A stretch of DNA of 64,000 nucleotides from Balneola sp. EhC07 (GCF_001650905.1 NZ_LXYG01000001.1:124001-188000); one strand, 5' to 3'; shown: positions 34,374 through 44,586, numbered from the stretch's first letter. The notes: generated by a model not told the origin, from the letters alone. Made by a program: numbers and translations.

Positions 34374-36026
34374 ATGAATTTCGAAAATCTTGAAGCTAAA
34401 ATTCAACATGCACGATCACTTTCCGAACTTGTGCCTGATCTTGGGATTGATATTGTACAGCTTCTAAAGAAAGGAATCGGAAATACGGATATCTTTTTGA
34501 TCTACCGGGATAAAGAAGGAAATAAAACTCAACTTAGCTACAGAGAGTTTTATGATTCTGTGTTAGATACCGCGAGATTTTTCCAATCAGAAGATTTACA
34601 AGTTGGGGATAAGATCGCCACTATTTCTCACAATCACTGGCACACGGTTGTGCAGTATTTTGCAGCTTGGTTCTGTGGATTGGTTGTTGTACCTGTAAAT
34701 CTCAGTGAAGATGATCAGCGCATTGAATACATTCTTAAGAATGCCGGAGTAAAGATGGCTTTGGTTCGGGATGAATATGTTTCCCGGGTAAAAGAAATTG
34801 TAGAATCCTCTTCTGAATTATCTGGAATAAAATTGGTTGAGTGCGGGAAAAACACAGACTCATTTTCATCCAAAACCGGAACCCTCAAAGAACCGGAATT
34901 TGATTCTGAAACGGATGCGTTGATCGTATTTACATCCGGAACTACGGGTAATCCCAAAGGAGTGGTTTTAAGTCAACGTAATTTACTGGAAGATGCCCGC
35001 TCAATCAGTGATTGGCACAATATTACTTCTGATACAAGAATGATGTGTGTGCTTCCCATTCATCATGTAAACGGGACTGTGGTAACTTTAATAACTCCTT
35101 TTCTGGTTGGAGGTTCGGTAGTTTTAAATGAAAAATTTCAGATCCATCAATTCTTCCCTGTCATCGAAGAAGAAGATGTGGAGATCGTGAGTGTTGTTCC
35201 AACTTTGCTTCAATATTTGACCAGTTTTTATGAAGATAAAGAATCACCTGAGCTCAAAAATTTCAGTCACATTATTTGTGGAGCCGGACCACTTACCGTA
35301 AATGTTGCTAAGAACTTTGAAGCTAAATTTGGTAAGAGAATTATTCACGGATACGGACTTTCAGAAACCACGTGTTACTCGTGTTATTTACCCCTTGATA
35401 TCAGCAATGAAGAACATCAAAAATGGATGAAGGATTTCGGTTATCCCAGTATTGGCGTTGCTATTCCTGCTAATGAAATGGCGATCCATGATGAAAACGG
35501 AAATGCTTTAGAAGAAGGAGAGAGAGGCGAGATCGTAATTCGGGGAGTGAATGTGATGAAAGGTTATTTCAATAATCCGGAAGCAAACGAGAAAGCTTTC
35601 ACAAATGGCTGGTTCAGAAGTGGGGATGAAGGCTTCTATCAGAATGATGAAGAAGGAAATGCTTACTATTTCATAACCGGAAGGATCAAAGAATTGATCA
35701 TCAGAGGAGGAATTAATTTTGCTCCCTTAGAAATTGATGAAGTCATTAATAAAGCTCCGGGCGTAAAGGCAGGAATTGCCGTGGGTTTCGAAAATGATTG
35801 GTACGGAGAAGAAGTCGGAGCTTATATCGAACTGGAGGAAGGAGCTGAAGAAAACGAAGAAGCGATTTTAGCTTATTGTAAAAAGCATCTTCCACATGCA
35901 AAAACTCCAAAAGTGATCGTTTTTGGAAATGAGATACCGGTAACCTCAACAGGGAAATATCAACGCAGGAAAGTGGCGCATCTTTTTTCTGAATGGAAGG
36001 AAGTTCAATTCAGGAAAGGAGTTTAA
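34374..36026 (+). CDS. AMP-dependent acyl-CoA ligase
   Basis: A 550-residue ANL-superfamily enzyme activating a fatty or related acid to its CoA ester. P-loop-like motif FTSGTTGNPKGVVLS (A3), HGYGLSETTCYSC (A5), WFRSGDEGFY (A7) and GRIKELIIRGGINFAP (A8) are visible, and the catalytic lysine is near the end in TSTGKYQRRKV. It lies at the left edge of a fatty-acid degradation block. The exact chain length or acid is not known. Confidence 0.88.
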   Translation: MNFENLEAKIQHARSLSELVPDLGIDIVQLLKKGIGNTDIFLIYRDKEGNKTQLSYREFYDSVLDTARFFQSEDLQVGDKIATISHNHWHTVVQYFAAWFCGLVVVPVNLSEDDQRIEYILKNAGVKMALVRDEYVSRVKEIVESSSELSGIKLVECGKNTDSFSSKTGTLKEPEFDSETDALIVFTSGTTGNPKGVVLSQRNLLEDARSISDWHNITSDTRMMCVLPIHHVNGTVVTLITPFLVGGSVVLNEKFQIHQFFPVIEEEDVEIVSVVPTLLQYLTSFYEDKESPELKNFSHIICGAGPLTVNVAKNFEAKFGKRIIHGYGLSETTCYSCYLPLDISNEEHQKWMKDFGYPSIGVAIPANEMAIHDENGNALEEGERGEIVIRGVNVMKGYFNNPEANEKAFTNGWFRSGDEGFYQNDEEGNAYYFITGRIKELIIRGGINFAPLEIDEVINKAPGVKAGIAVGFENDWYGEEVGAYIELEEGAEENEEAILAYCKKHLPHAKTPKVIVFGNEIPVTSTGKYQRRKVAHLFSEWKEVQFRKGV

Positions 36027-36128
36027 ATTACGAATAGGTTTAATTCTTAATCCTAATTCTCATATTTACTTATTCCTAATTTTCCCAAACTAGGAGGGGC
36101 CTTTGCCCTATTGGATTATAAAAAAACT

Positions 36129-36560
36129 CTACTTCCTATTAACAACCGCCAGCGTACACCGGCTTACACAAACTAACTTTCCGTTTTCATCTTCAATTTT
36201 GGTTTCCCAAATGTGAATGCGTGATCCTTTTTTTATGGGAGTTGCCGTTCCCCGAACCATTCCTCCTTCTTGCACTGATCGTATATGATTTGCATTTATT
36301 TCCACACCAACAGCTGTTTTATCATTTCCATCCAGAGAAAACCAAGCACCTAGTGAAGCGAGGGTTTCAGCAAGTACTACTGATGCTCCTCCGTGTAATA
36401 ACCGAAATGGTTGAACGGTATTCTTATTCACCGGCATGGTAGCTATAATTTTATCTTTACTGATGTATTCGAGCTCAATTCCAAGTGCATGTCCCATGTG
36501 AGGAGTACTCGATTTGAAGTAAAAATCTGCCTTTTCTTTTAAAGAATCTTCAATAAACAT
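36129..36560 (-). CDS. Hotdog-fold thioesterase (PaaI family)
   Basis: A 143-residue hotdog protein. Family marks are HMGHALGIELEYI, QPFRLLHGGASVVLAET (with the HGG loop holding the active site region), GVEINANHIRSVQEG and IWETKIEDENGKLVCVSRCTLAV. These enzymes hydrolyse acyl-CoA or hydroxyphenylacetyl-CoA thioesters and rescue CoA. It is transcribed opposite to the fatty-acid genes on both sides, which fits a house-keeping role in acyl-CoA balance. Cytoplasmic. Confidence 0.85.
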   Translation of the reverse strand: MFIEDSLKEKADFYFKSSTPHMGHALGIELEYISKDKIIATMPVNKNTVQPFRLLHGGASVVLAETLASLGAWFSLDGNDKTAVGVEINANHIRSVQEGGMVRGTATPIKKGSRIHIWETKIEDENGKLVCVSRCTLAVVNRK

Positions 36561-36673
36561 AAATTAATGTTTGATTAACAGTGTTAAGTTAGTGAAATTG
36601 AGCAAAGAAAGCGCTTTTAAATGTAAGTGGAAAGTGTTACTTACCAAAGAGTTATTAACCAGCTTTTTATTTT

Positions 36674-38461
36674 ATGAAATATGATCCGGAAATAGTCCCG
36701 AATATCATTGAAACGGGCATTAGTAAAAACACTACTGGAATTTTTTCAGCAGTGAAGCGTAATGGTGAATGGTTAGAAACCACCATTGAAGAGTTTAAAG
36801 AAAAAACAAGGAATTTAGCCCTTGGATTATATGAACTCGGTGTTCGTAAAGGAGACCGGGTTTCCATTCATTCAGAAAACAGTACTGAATGGTTAATATG
36901 CGATCAGGCTGTGATTTCTTTAGGAGCTATAAATGTTGCTGTGTATACCACTCAGCCTTCTGATCAGATCAAATATATATTGGAGAACTCTGAAGCAAAG
37001 GTACACATAGTTTCAAACGACGATCTGTTTGCTGAAACAAAACCTCTGATGAAGGAGATCACAACAGTTGAGGCTATTATTTCGATTCAGCCTTCGAAGC
37101 ACAAAAAACTAAAAGGCTTTGAAGAAGTCATGGAAATGGGAGCAGCATTACATGAGAAAGAGCCTGAGCTTTTGGAGAAACTTAAATCTGAAATTGAACC
37201 GGATGATCTTGCAAATATAAATTACACTTCAGGGACCACAGGTGTTCCAAAAGGGGTAATGCTATCTCATAACAATCTGGCTTCCAATGTGTTGGCATCT
37301 AATGAACGCATGGCTTACAGCGCAGATGATGCAAAAGATCCGAAGATACTTTCCTATTTACCGCTGGCACATATGTTAGAGCGGATAGCATCATATATTT
37401 ATATCTACACCGGTGTTCCCGTTTATTACATTGAAGATGTAAATGAGATCAAAACTGATTTCATCACAATTAAACCGATCTATTTTTCAACCGTTCCGAG
37501 GTTGTTAGAAAAAATAATGGCGGGTTTAAAAGTAAGAGGACAAGAGTTATCCGGACTTAAAAAGAGATTATACTACTGGGCAATAGATCTGGCAGAAAAT
37601 TATGATCCGGAAGACCCACCTTCAGGTCTGGAAAAAATGAAATTCAAAGTCGCTGATAAAGCGGTGTATTCTAAGATCAGAGATGGCCTTGGTGGGAATT
37701 TGGTTGGCATGATGGTTGGAGGCGCTGCACTGGCTCCGCCTGTGATGAGGTTTTTTAATGGAATTGGATATAAATGTGGACAAGGTTATGGGTTAACAGA
37801 AACATCACCTGTTGCCACAGGAAGTTTGCCTGACTGGATCAGAATTGGTTCTGCAGGAAAACCAATTACAGATGTTGAGATCAAGATCGCAGAAGACGGT
37901 GAGATTTTAATTAAAGGTCCGAATATCATGCAAGGCTATTACAAGATGCCGGAACAAACCAAAGAGGTTTTTACTGAGGACGGTTGGTTCTGCACGGGAG
38001 ATATTGGGCATTTGGATGAAGACAATTGGTTGTTTATCACAGACCGAAAGAAATCCATGTTCAAACTTTCTACCGGTAAATATGTAGCGCCTCAACCAAT
38101 AGAGAATGCGTTGGTTAACAATGGTTTCATTGATCAGGCAATGGTTGTTGGTGCAGAAGAGAAGTTTTGCGCTGCTATTATTATTCCTGACTGGAAGAAT
38201 ATGGAGAAGCGATTCGAGCGTTTTGGATATATACTTCCAGGCGAGAATAAAATTGAAAGCGAACATGTGCGAAATAGAATCCAAAAGGAAGTGGATAAAG
38301 TGAATAAGAAACTTCCGCATTGGGAAAAAATCAAGAAATTCGTTCTGCTGGAAGAACCGTTTACCATCGAAAAAGGAGAGCTCACAGCCAAAATGAGTAT
38401 CAAGAGAGCCGGGGTAATGAAAAATCATAAAGAATTAATAGAAAGTATTTATCAAGACTAA
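36674..38461 (+). CDS. Long-chain fatty-acid-CoA ligase
   Basis: A 595-residue ANL enzyme of the long-chain FadD/AMP-forming type. Key motifs: YTSGTTGVPKGVMLS, PLAHMLERIASYI, a long-chain-type linker after LKKRLYYWAIDLAEN, YGLTETSPVATG, WFCTGDIGHLDEDNWLFITDRKKSMFKLSTGKYVAPQ. It converts fatty acids to acyl-CoA for beta-oxidation and is the first gene of the fadN-fadA-reductase run (4-bp to 30-bp gaps). Confidence 0.9.
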   Translation: MKYDPEIVPNIIETGISKNTTGIFSAVKRNGEWLETTIEEFKEKTRNLALGLYELGVRKGDRVSIHSENSTEWLICDQAVISLGAINVAVYTTQPSDQIKYILENSEAKVHIVSNDDLFAETKPLMKEITTVEAIISIQPSKHKKLKGFEEVMEMGAALHEKEPELLEKLKSEIEPDDLANINYTSGTTGVPKGVMLSHNNLASNVLASNERMAYSADDAKDPKILSYLPLAHMLERIASYIYIYTGVPVYYIEDVNEIKTDFITIKPIYFSTVPRLLEKIMAGLKVRGQELSGLKKRLYYWAIDLAENYDPEDPPSGLEKMKFKVADKAVYSKIRDGLGGNLVGMMVGGAALAPPVMRFFNGIGYKCGQGYGLTETSPVATGSLPDWIRIGSAGKPITDVEIKIAEDGEILIKGPNIMQGYYKMPEQTKEVFTEDGWFCTGDIGHLDEDNWLFITDRKKSMFKLSTGKYVAPQPIENALVNNGFIDQAMVVGAEEKFCAAIIIPDWKNMEKRFERFGYILPGENKIESEHVRNRIQKEVDKVNKKLPHWEKIKKFVLLEEPFTIEKGELTAKMSIKRAGVMKNHKELIESIYQD

Positions 38462-38464
38462 ATT

Positions 38465-40822
38465 ATGAGTAAAGGACAACGAAGAATCAGAAAAGTAGCG
38501 GTATTGGGTTCCGGAGTTATGGGAAGTCAAATTGCTGCTCATTGTATCAATGCAGGACTTGAAGTTGTTTTATTGGATTTAAAAAGTGACGATCCCAAAC
38601 GTCCCAATAAAACTGCTGAGGAAAGCATCAAAAATATCCTGAAGATGAAACCGGCTCCTTTTGGGTTACCGGAGTTTGCTGATCGGATCAAACTGGGAAA
38701 TTTCGAAGACGACTTTGACCTGCTTAAAGATGCTGACTGGATCTGTGAGGTGATCATCGAAAGAATGGATATCAAAAAAGATATGATGTCCAGGATTGAG
38801 AAAGTTCGTAAGTCTGATACCATTGTTAGTTCAAATACTTCCGGTTTGCCGATTACAGAAATCGGAGAAGATTGTGGGAAGGATTTCAAAGAACACTTTT
38901 TAGGAACTCACTTCTTCAATCCTCCAAGATATATGAAGTTGCTGGAGATCATTCCAACAAAGCATACTTCTAAAGAAATTGCATGTTTTATGCATGGATT
39001 TTGTGAACGGGTTCTGGGTAAAGGCGTGGTGCTTTGTAAAGATACCCCGAACTTTATCGCAAACAGAGTTGGAATTTTTTCGATCGGAAGTATGATGCCG
39101 TATTTTTTTAACGGCGATTTCAGAGCTGAGGAAATTGATCTGTTATCCGGAACACTGACCGGGTATTCGAAGGCCGCAACATTCCGAACCGGAGACATGG
39201 CGGGTTTGGATGTTACTTTGCACGTGGCGAATAATATCATTCCATCAATTCCGGACGATGAGAAAAAGGAAGTATTCGATCTTCCTGAGCAATTCAAAAA
39301 AATGGTGGAATCCGGAAAGATCGGGAATAAAGCAGGAAAGGGATTCTATTCTAAAGTTCGGGAAAATGGAAAAACTGAATACAAAGTGATCAATCCGGAA
39401 ACACTGGAATATGAGTCACAGCAAGAACTTGAAGATCCGGTTCTGGATGAAGCAAAAAAGATCAAAGACACCAAAGAACGATTAAAGTTCTTGGCTTTTC
39501 ATGATAGTAAAATCGGAAAATTTATTTGGGAAACTCAGCGAGAAGTGTTGTTGTACGCTGCAAATCGAGTACCCGAAATATCAGATAATCCTCAGGATGT
39601 AGACAGAGCAATGAAATGGGGATTTAATTGGGAATTAGGTCCGTTCGAACGATGGGATGCTCTGGGGATGGATAAAGTGATTGAAAGAATTAAAGAGGAA
39701 GGAATTCCTGTACCTGCAATTATCACAGAGATGAAAGAAGCCGGATTTACATCTTTCTATAAAAACGGAAAAGTATATAATCCTGTTTCTAAATCCATGA
39801 AGGAAGAAAATCCATCAGCATCCGGTGAAATCAAAGTTGCTGAGCTTAAGAAAATGGATTCAGCAGTGATGGAGAACGATTCAGCTGCTCTCTATGATTT
39901 GGGTGATGGTGTTGCACTATTTGAGTTCAGGACCAGAAATGCTACACTCGGATTTGAGTTGGTTCAATCTCTGGAGAAGTCGTTGGATATAGTTGCCAAA
40001 GATTTTGAAGCTATGGTAATCGGACATGATGGCGACAACTTTGCGTTCGGTGCGAATCTTATGGAAGCAATGCAGGCTAATGAATCCGGAGATTGGGATA
40101 AAGTAGTTAAAGCGGTAACAAATTTTCAAAGAACAGCGGTTGCTTTACGATATGCGCCATTTCCCGTTGTAGTGGCTCCATTTGGAAGAACATTAGGTGG
40201 CGGAACAGAGTTTTGTCTGTATTCAGATAAGATCGTAGCTCATCACGAATTGTATATGGGATTGGTGGAAGTAGGTGTTGGACTGATCCCCGCAGGAGGA
40301 GGAACCACCGAACTTCTGAAAAGAGGAATGAATAAACTGGAAGAAGATGCAGATCCGCTTCCATTTATACGTGAAGCTTTCAAAACTATGGGAATGGCCA
40401 AAGTGTCCGATAGTGCACACAAAGCCCGTGAACTTGGATTTTTGAAGGAATCAGATGCTATTGTAATGAATAGAGACCTTCAGTTATCAGTTGCAAAAGA
40501 AGAAGCGCTGTCAATGGTAAAAGCGGGATATCAGCCTCCGGCTAAAACAGATATCAAAGTTCTTGGCGATACCGCACTATCTGCCATGAAGTTGATGCTC
40601 TACGTAATGCATGAATCTAAATTCATCACTGATTATGATAAAGTGGTAGTTGAAAGATTGGCGTTCGTACTTGCCGGTGGAGATCTGAGTGAAGCTCAGA
40701 AAGTCCCTGAAGATTACTTGTTAAAGTTAGAAAGAGAAGCAATTCTGGATTGCCTTAAAGACGACCGAACACTTGCCAGAATGGAGCATATGTTAAAAAC
40801 GGGGAAACCGCTTCGCAATTAA
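38465..40822 (+). CDS. fadN: 3-hydroxyacyl-CoA dehydrogenase/enoyl-CoA hydratase FadN
   Basis: A 785-residue bifunctional beta-oxidation enzyme. The N-terminal half is 3-hydroxyacyl-CoA dehydrogenase (Rossmann motif VLGSGVMGSQIAAHCINAG, SSNTSGLPITE, HFFNPPRYMKLLEIIP). The C-terminal part is the hydratase (FGANLMEAMQ, APFGRTLGGGTEFCL, MGLVEVGVGLIPAGGGTTE). The domain order (dehydrogenase first) and the ending MLKTGKPLRN follow FadN of Bacillus rather than proteobacterial FadB. Length agrees (about 789 in Bacillus). It is followed at once by fadA, as in the Bacillus operon. Confidence 0.9.
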   Translation: MSKGQRRIRKVAVLGSGVMGSQIAAHCINAGLEVVLLDLKSDDPKRPNKTAEESIKNILKMKPAPFGLPEFADRIKLGNFEDDFDLLKDADWICEVIIERMDIKKDMMSRIEKVRKSDTIVSSNTSGLPITEIGEDCGKDFKEHFLGTHFFNPPRYMKLLEIIPTKHTSKEIACFMHGFCERVLGKGVVLCKDTPNFIANRVGIFSIGSMMPYFFNGDFRAEEIDLLSGTLTGYSKAATFRTGDMAGLDVTLHVANNIIPSIPDDEKKEVFDLPEQFKKMVESGKIGNKAGKGFYSKVRENGKTEYKVINPETLEYESQQELEDPVLDEAKKIKDTKERLKFLAFHDSKIGKFIWETQREVLLYAANRVPEISDNPQDVDRAMKWGFNWELGPFERWDALGMDKVIERIKEEGIPVPAIITEMKEAGFTSFYKNGKVYNPVSKSMKEENPSASGEIKVAELKKMDSAVMENDSAALYDLGDGVALFEFRTRNATLGFELVQSLEKSLDIVAKDFEAMVIGHDGDNFAFGANLMEAMQANESGDWDKVVKAVTNFQRTAVALRYAPFPVVVAPFGRTLGGGTEFCLYSDKIVAHHELYMGLVEVGVGLIPAGGGTTELLKRGMNKLEEDADPLPFIREAFKTMGMAKVSDSAHKARELGFLKESDAIVMNRDLQLSVAKEEALSMVKAGYQPPAKTDIKVLGDTALSAMKLMLYVMHESKFITDYDKVVVERLAFVLAGGDLSEAQKVPEDYLLKLEREAILDCLKDDRTLARMEHMLKTGKPLRN

Positions 40823-40852
40823 GAATTAAAAATTTTAGAATTAAGAATTATT

Positions 40853-42040
40853 ATGTCTATAAAAGAAGCATACATAGTTGCAGCAACACGAACAGCTTGT
40901 GGTAAAGCTAACAAAGGATCGCTTCGGTTTACGAGACCGGATTCTATGGGTGGCGCTGTTATCAAAGAACTTTTAAAACGAACTCCGGAAGTCAGTCCTG
41001 AAATGGTAGAAGATGTGATCATGGGATGTGCATTTCCGGAAGCATCACAAGGTCTGAATGTAGCGAAACAAATCGCGGCGCTAGGTGGACTTCCTGATAA
41101 AGTGCCGGGCGTGACGGTAAACAGATTTTGTTCATCAGGATTACAAACTATTGCGATGGCAGCAGAAAGAATTATGGTTGGCGCTGCTGATGTAATTGTA
41201 GCAGGAGGAGTTGAATCCATGTCTTTGGTTCCAATGGGGGGAATGTCTGTTCAGCCAAATCCTGAATTGGTGGATAATAAACCTGAGCTATATATCAGTA
41301 TGGGATTGACTGCAGAAAATGTTGCTGATAAATACGGTGTAAGTCGTGAAGATCAGGACGCTTTTGCTTATCAAAGTCACCAAAGAGCAATTGCTGCCTG
41401 GGAAAATGGAAAGTTTGATTCCCAGATAACTCCGATCGAAGTAGTAGAGAAGAAAATCAGTGCTGATGGCGAGATCATCGAAGAGAAATTCACTTTCCGA
41501 AAAGATGAAGGTCCCAGAGCAGATACAAGTAAAGAAGTTCTGGCAAAATTAAGGGCAGTATTTAAAGCAGATGGTTCTGTTACCGCCGGAAATTCATCCC
41601 AAATGAACGATGCAGCAGCAGGAGTGATCGTAATGAGTGGTGAAAAAGTAAAAGAACTGGGACTTACTCCAATAGCCCGATATGTTGGATTTTCTGTAGC
41701 GGGTGTTGCACCGGAATTGATGGGAATTGGTCCGGTAGAAGCTATTCCGAAAGTGCTAAAACAAACAGGACTTAAATTAAGTGATATCGATCTCATAGAA
41801 TTGAACGAAGCATTTGCGGCACAATCATTGGCGGTGATACGCGAACTCGGCATTGATCAGGATATCACTAATGTAAATGGGGGAGCAATTGCAATGGGCC
41901 ACCCGTTAGGTTGTACAGGGGCTAAACTTACCGCTCAGATCCTTCACGAAATGCAATCCAGAAAATCAAAATACGGAATGGTAACCATGTGTATTGGTGG
42001 GGGAATGGGTGCCGCAGGAATATTTGAAAATCTTAGCTAA
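40853..42040 (+). CDS. fadA: Acetyl-CoA C-acyltransferase (3-ketoacyl-CoA thiolase)
   Basis: A 395-residue thiolase. The nucleophilic cysteine is C93 in [12 protein letters not shown], with [30 protein letters not shown] (histidine) and the second catalytic cysteine in [12 protein letters not shown]. It splits 3-ketoacyl-CoA into acetyl-CoA and a chain shorter by two carbons. Coming 30 bp after fadN, it very likely pairs with it functionally. The gap is an AT-rich inverted sequence (AATTTTAGAATTAAG). Confidence 0.93.
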   Translation: MSIKEAYIVAATRTACGKANKGSLRFTRPDSMGGAVIKELLKRTPEVSPEMVEDVIMGCAFPEASQGLNVAKQIAALGGLPDKVPGVTVNRFCSSGLQTIAMAAERIMVGAADVIVAGGVESMSLVPMGGMSVQPNPELVDNKPELYISMGLTAENVADKYGVSREDQDAFAYQSHQRAIAAWENGKFDSQITPIEVVEKKISADGEIIEEKFTFRKDEGPRADTSKEVLAKLRAVFKADGSVTAGNSSQMNDAAAGVIVMSGEKVKELGLTPIARYVGFSVAGVAPELMGIGPVEAIPKVLKQTGLKLSDIDLIELNEAFAAQSLAVIRELGIDQDITNVNGGAIAMGHPLGCTGAKLTAQILHEMQSRKSKYGMVTMCIGGGMGAAGIFENLS

Positions 42041-42064
42041 TCTAGAAAAATTAAAGGAACAAAC

Positions 42065-42919
42065 ATGTTTACTAAAGACACTCTTTCAGGAAAAACAATT
42101 TTAATCACAGGAGGGGGAAGCGGACTTGGATTAGCTATGGCAAAAGGTTTTGCTGAAAGTGGAGCAAATATTGCGATCTGTGGAAGAACAGAGGAAAAGC
42201 TTCAAAAAGCTACTAAAGAGATTGAAGAAGCCGGAGAGTCTACAAAAGCAGGATATTATATTTGTGATGTGAGGGACCACACCGCTGTTACAGAAATGAT
42301 CTCAAAAATTGTCGAAGATTTCGGTTCGATGGAAGGATTGGTAAACAATGCAGCCGGGAATTTTTTATCTGCTTCTGAAGATCTTACTCCCGGTGGATTT
42401 AAAGCTATTGTCGATATCGTACTTCATGGAAGTTTTAATTGCACACATGCTTTTGGAAACTACTTGATCGACAATGAGAAAGAAGGTTCGATTCTGAATA
42501 TAGTTACTACTTATGCGGAGAGTACCGGATGTGCTTTTGTGCTGCCGTCAGCTTGTAGTAAAGCGGGAGTTCTGGCAATGACTAGATCATTAGCATTTGA
42601 ATGGGCAGAATATGGAATCAGGGTAAATGCGATTGCTCCCGGACCGTTTCCTACTAAAGGAGCTTGGTCACGTTTAGTTCCTGATAAACTGATCGAGAAA
42701 AAGTTTATCAACAAGATACCTATGAAGCGATACGGTGAACATAAAGAACTAGCAAATCTTGCAACTTTCTTGATGTCAGACATGGCTTTGTATATGACAG
42801 GAGAGAGCGTAGTAATTGACGGTGGAGAAAGATTGCAAGCCGGACAGTTCAACTTTATTAATGATTTGATGTCCAGGAAAAAACTCAAAAAGGCGTTTAA
42901 AGCTATGAAGCCTAAATAA
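42065..42919 (+). CDS. 2,4-dienoyl-CoA reductase (SDR, DECR type)
   Basis: A 284-residue NADPH-dependent SDR. The P-loop-like GGGSGLGLAMAKGFAESG opens the Rossmann fold. The active-site block TYAESTGCAFVLPSACSKAGVLAM and the loop APGPFPTKGAWSRL match mitochondrial/peroxisomal 2,4-dienoyl-CoA reductase, in which Tyr and Lys are spaced wider than in ordinary SDRs. It reduces 2,4-dienoyl-CoA formed when unsaturated fatty acids are oxidised. Its place after fadN-fadA supports this. Bacteria more often use the flavin enzyme FadH for the step. Confidence 0.86.
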   Translation: MFTKDTLSGKTILITGGGSGLGLAMAKGFAESGANIAICGRTEEKLQKATKEIEEAGESTKAGYYICDVRDHTAVTEMISKIVEDFGSMEGLVNNAAGNFLSASEDLTPGGFKAIVDIVLHGSFNCTHAFGNYLIDNEKEGSILNIVTTYAESTGCAFVLPSACSKAGVLAMTRSLAFEWAEYGIRVNAIAPGPFPTKGAWSRLVPDKLIEKKFINKIPMKRYGEHKELANLATFLMSDMALYMTGESVVIDGGERLQAGQFNFINDLMSRKKLKKAFKAMKPK

Positions 42920-42923
42920 AAGT

Positions 42924-43319
42924 TTAATAAATTGAATCTATTTTTTCTTCCAGAGATGCAATCTTTGTTTCAAGCTGCTTAATGATGATTTCATTATTAC
43001 TGAGTCTTTTAAAATTGCCATCTATTTTAGTTTCTAACCAGATTCTTTCTCCTTTATCGTACTTAATTCTGGTTAATACATCTGCTGAATTATGAGCAAA
43101 TAATGTCCAAATTCCATGATTAAGAAGTTGCTTGTCTACTAATAAGTATTCGCCACTTTGAATTACATTTCCATTTGAAGCTTTTACTTCAACACTATAA
43201 ATACTTTCTGTTATTTTAGTAAAGGTCTTTTCAGGTTCTTGATCTAAAGACACACTTTGACCGTTTATTCCCATTGTAAATAAAAATACAAGTGCCGATA
43301 GAAGAATTGATTTTTTCAT
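42924..43319 (-). CDS. Exported protein of unknown function
   Basis: A 131-residue protein with a signal peptide (MKKSILLSALVFLFTMGING). The mature part has a short beta region (YSVEVKASNGNVIQSGEYLLVDKQ, TRIKYDKGERIWLETKI) and a coiled-coil C-terminus (NNEIIIKQLETKIASLEEKI). It is not recognised. The 3' end converges on the reductase gene with only a 4-bp gap. Confidence 0.62.
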   Translation of the reverse strand: MKKSILLSALVFLFTMGINGQSVSLDQEPEKTFTKITESIYSVEVKASNGNVIQSGEYLLVDKQLLNHGIWTLFAHNSADVLTRIKYDKGERIWLETKIDGNFKRLSNNEIIIKQLETKIASLEEKIDSIY

Positions 43320-43441
43320 GATAATAGCCTCTGAGTTGTTTCTAGAGCTATGTTATCAAATTGTTAACACAAAGTAAAGGATTTCTTAACATTAAGTTAA
43401 TATTGGAAAATTGAGAATACTTGTTAATAAATTTGAAGTTA

Positions 43442-44296
43442 TTAAGAAAACAAACCTAGCCGTTGATCTACTTTTTGAATTTGTTTAGCTAATTGAATAG
43501 CGTCGTAACTTGAATATGGCGTTTCTGAATTCATTTGAACAGATTTCAGAAACAGAAGAGCTGCTTTTTCGGCAGCCTGCGCAGGATCAAAAGTTTGTTT
43601 TCCGAAGAAGAGATGTCCGCCATCATTTAGTCGCCCTGTTCGGATTGCCTGTGTAGGAACATTACAATCCAAAACTTCTGTTTTACTGATAGCCAATCTT
43701 TGATGTTGGTTTTCCTGCGAAGAAACATATACGATGATAGAAGCGGTACTTCCATTATCAAAACGAATAAATAGGTGAGTTGAAATAGGATTTTTGGGAT
43801 CTAACCAGCTGGCCTGTGCCTCAATATGATGAATGCCACTGTCTATCCACTTTATACACAATCCTAGTTCATCGATCCAAATATTCCTAAATTCATTTAC
43901 CGGATCTACTAAAGTGGAGCGAGTTATATATCTGTTAATATGCAAAAAATGAGGGCGGTGAATTTCATCCATCATCCATTGGGTTGCCGGAGCCAGTGAA
44001 GGCCAGTGAGAGAACTGAATTTTAACTCCGGATTCTTTAGCTGCCCGATGTATTTTTTCAAGTTTTGGAATATCGGTTGGCTGTTTTGAGATCAAAAAGC
44101 AGCTATATCCGTTCTGAACTGTTTCGAGAAGAGTATCCAGATTCGATTCAGAATTATCAAGAATAAGACAGGCATCGACCGAGCCAAGATCAGACACAGT
44201 GGGGACGAGATTTACCTCGCTTACAATTCCGTGTGGTCTTAAATGTTTTTCCCAGGCTACGGTTCTGGTAGCATCGCCAACAATTCCAACTTTCAT
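43442..44296 (-). CDS. Gfo/Idh/MocA-like oxidoreductase
   Basis: A 284-residue protein beginning with a Rossmann-like strand (MKVGIVGDATRTVAWEKHL). It has the family's two-domain shape: a nucleotide-binding half and a C-terminal beta-sheet half (IRFDNGSTASIIVYVSSQ, PFSSYDAI-type ending as TPYSSYDAIQLAK). The classical EKP motif is not clear; SKQPTDIPKLEK may be its counterpart. The active substrate, if any, is unknown. It is downstream of the stand-alone PspC-type gene on the same strand but separated by a terminator. Confidence 0.65.
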   Translation of the reverse strand: MKVGIVGDATRTVAWEKHLRPHGIVSEVNLVPTVSDLGSVDACLILDNSESNLDTLLETVQNGYSCFLISKQPTDIPKLEKIHRAAKESGVKIQFSHWPSLAPATQWMMDEIHRPHFLHINRYITRSTLVDPVNEFRNIWIDELGLCIKWIDSGIHHIEAQASWLDPKNPISTHLFIRFDNGSTASIIVYVSSQENQHQRLAISKTEVLDCNVPTQAIRTGRLNDGGHLFFGKQTFDPAQAAEKAALLFLKSVQMNSETPYSSYDAIQLAKQIQKVDQRLGLFS

Positions 44297-44353
44297 ATTA
44301 CCTTAGATAGTTTAAGTTGGCATAAGATGCTAATGCAAAACTAATTAAACAAG

Positions 44354-44386
44354 AAAAGGCTCTTATGATTATCACAAGAACCTTTT
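44354..44386 (-). terminator. Intrinsic terminator after the PspC-domain gene
   Basis: AAAAGGCTCTT and AAGAACCTTTT form a near-perfect stem (one mismatch) with an additional TGAT/ATCA inner helix. A short run of T residues follows on the minus strand (TTGTTT). It fits the end of the small gene ending at 44407. Confidence 0.65.
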
Positions 44387-44406
44387 ACAATAATAAAAAC
44401 TAAGGA

Positions 44407-44586
44407 TCAATCCGGCATTACGATGGCTAAGATAAAATAAGCGAAGATGGCGAATCCGTAGCTGAAAGCTAAAACTACAAATAAGATTCGTACAATAGTT
44501 GGATCCCATCCAAGATATTCTGCAAGACCGGAACAAACGCCGGCCAGCATTTTATCACTTCTGGATTTCCTTAATTTTGCTGGCAT
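44407..44586 (-). CDS. PspC-domain small membrane protein
   Basis: A 59-residue PspC domain protein. The ATG at 44586 (MPAKLRKSRSDKMLAGVCSG) is taken; a longer frame from 44595 adds three residues. The sequence KMLAGVCSGLAEYLGWDPTIVRILFVVLAF is diagnostic, followed by one transmembrane helix. PspC-type proteins are linked to envelope stress. It is the only psp gene here. Confidence 0.85.
   Translation of the reverse strand: MPAKLRKSRSDKMLAGVCSGLAEYLGWDPTIVRILFVVLAFSYGFAIFAYFILAIVMPD

Noticed and set aside
42065-42919. Apparent loss of the SDR YxxxK motif (PSACSKAG)
   Set aside because: The sequence follows dienoyl-CoA reductase, where the Tyr lies farther upstream (TYAES), so the active site is complete.
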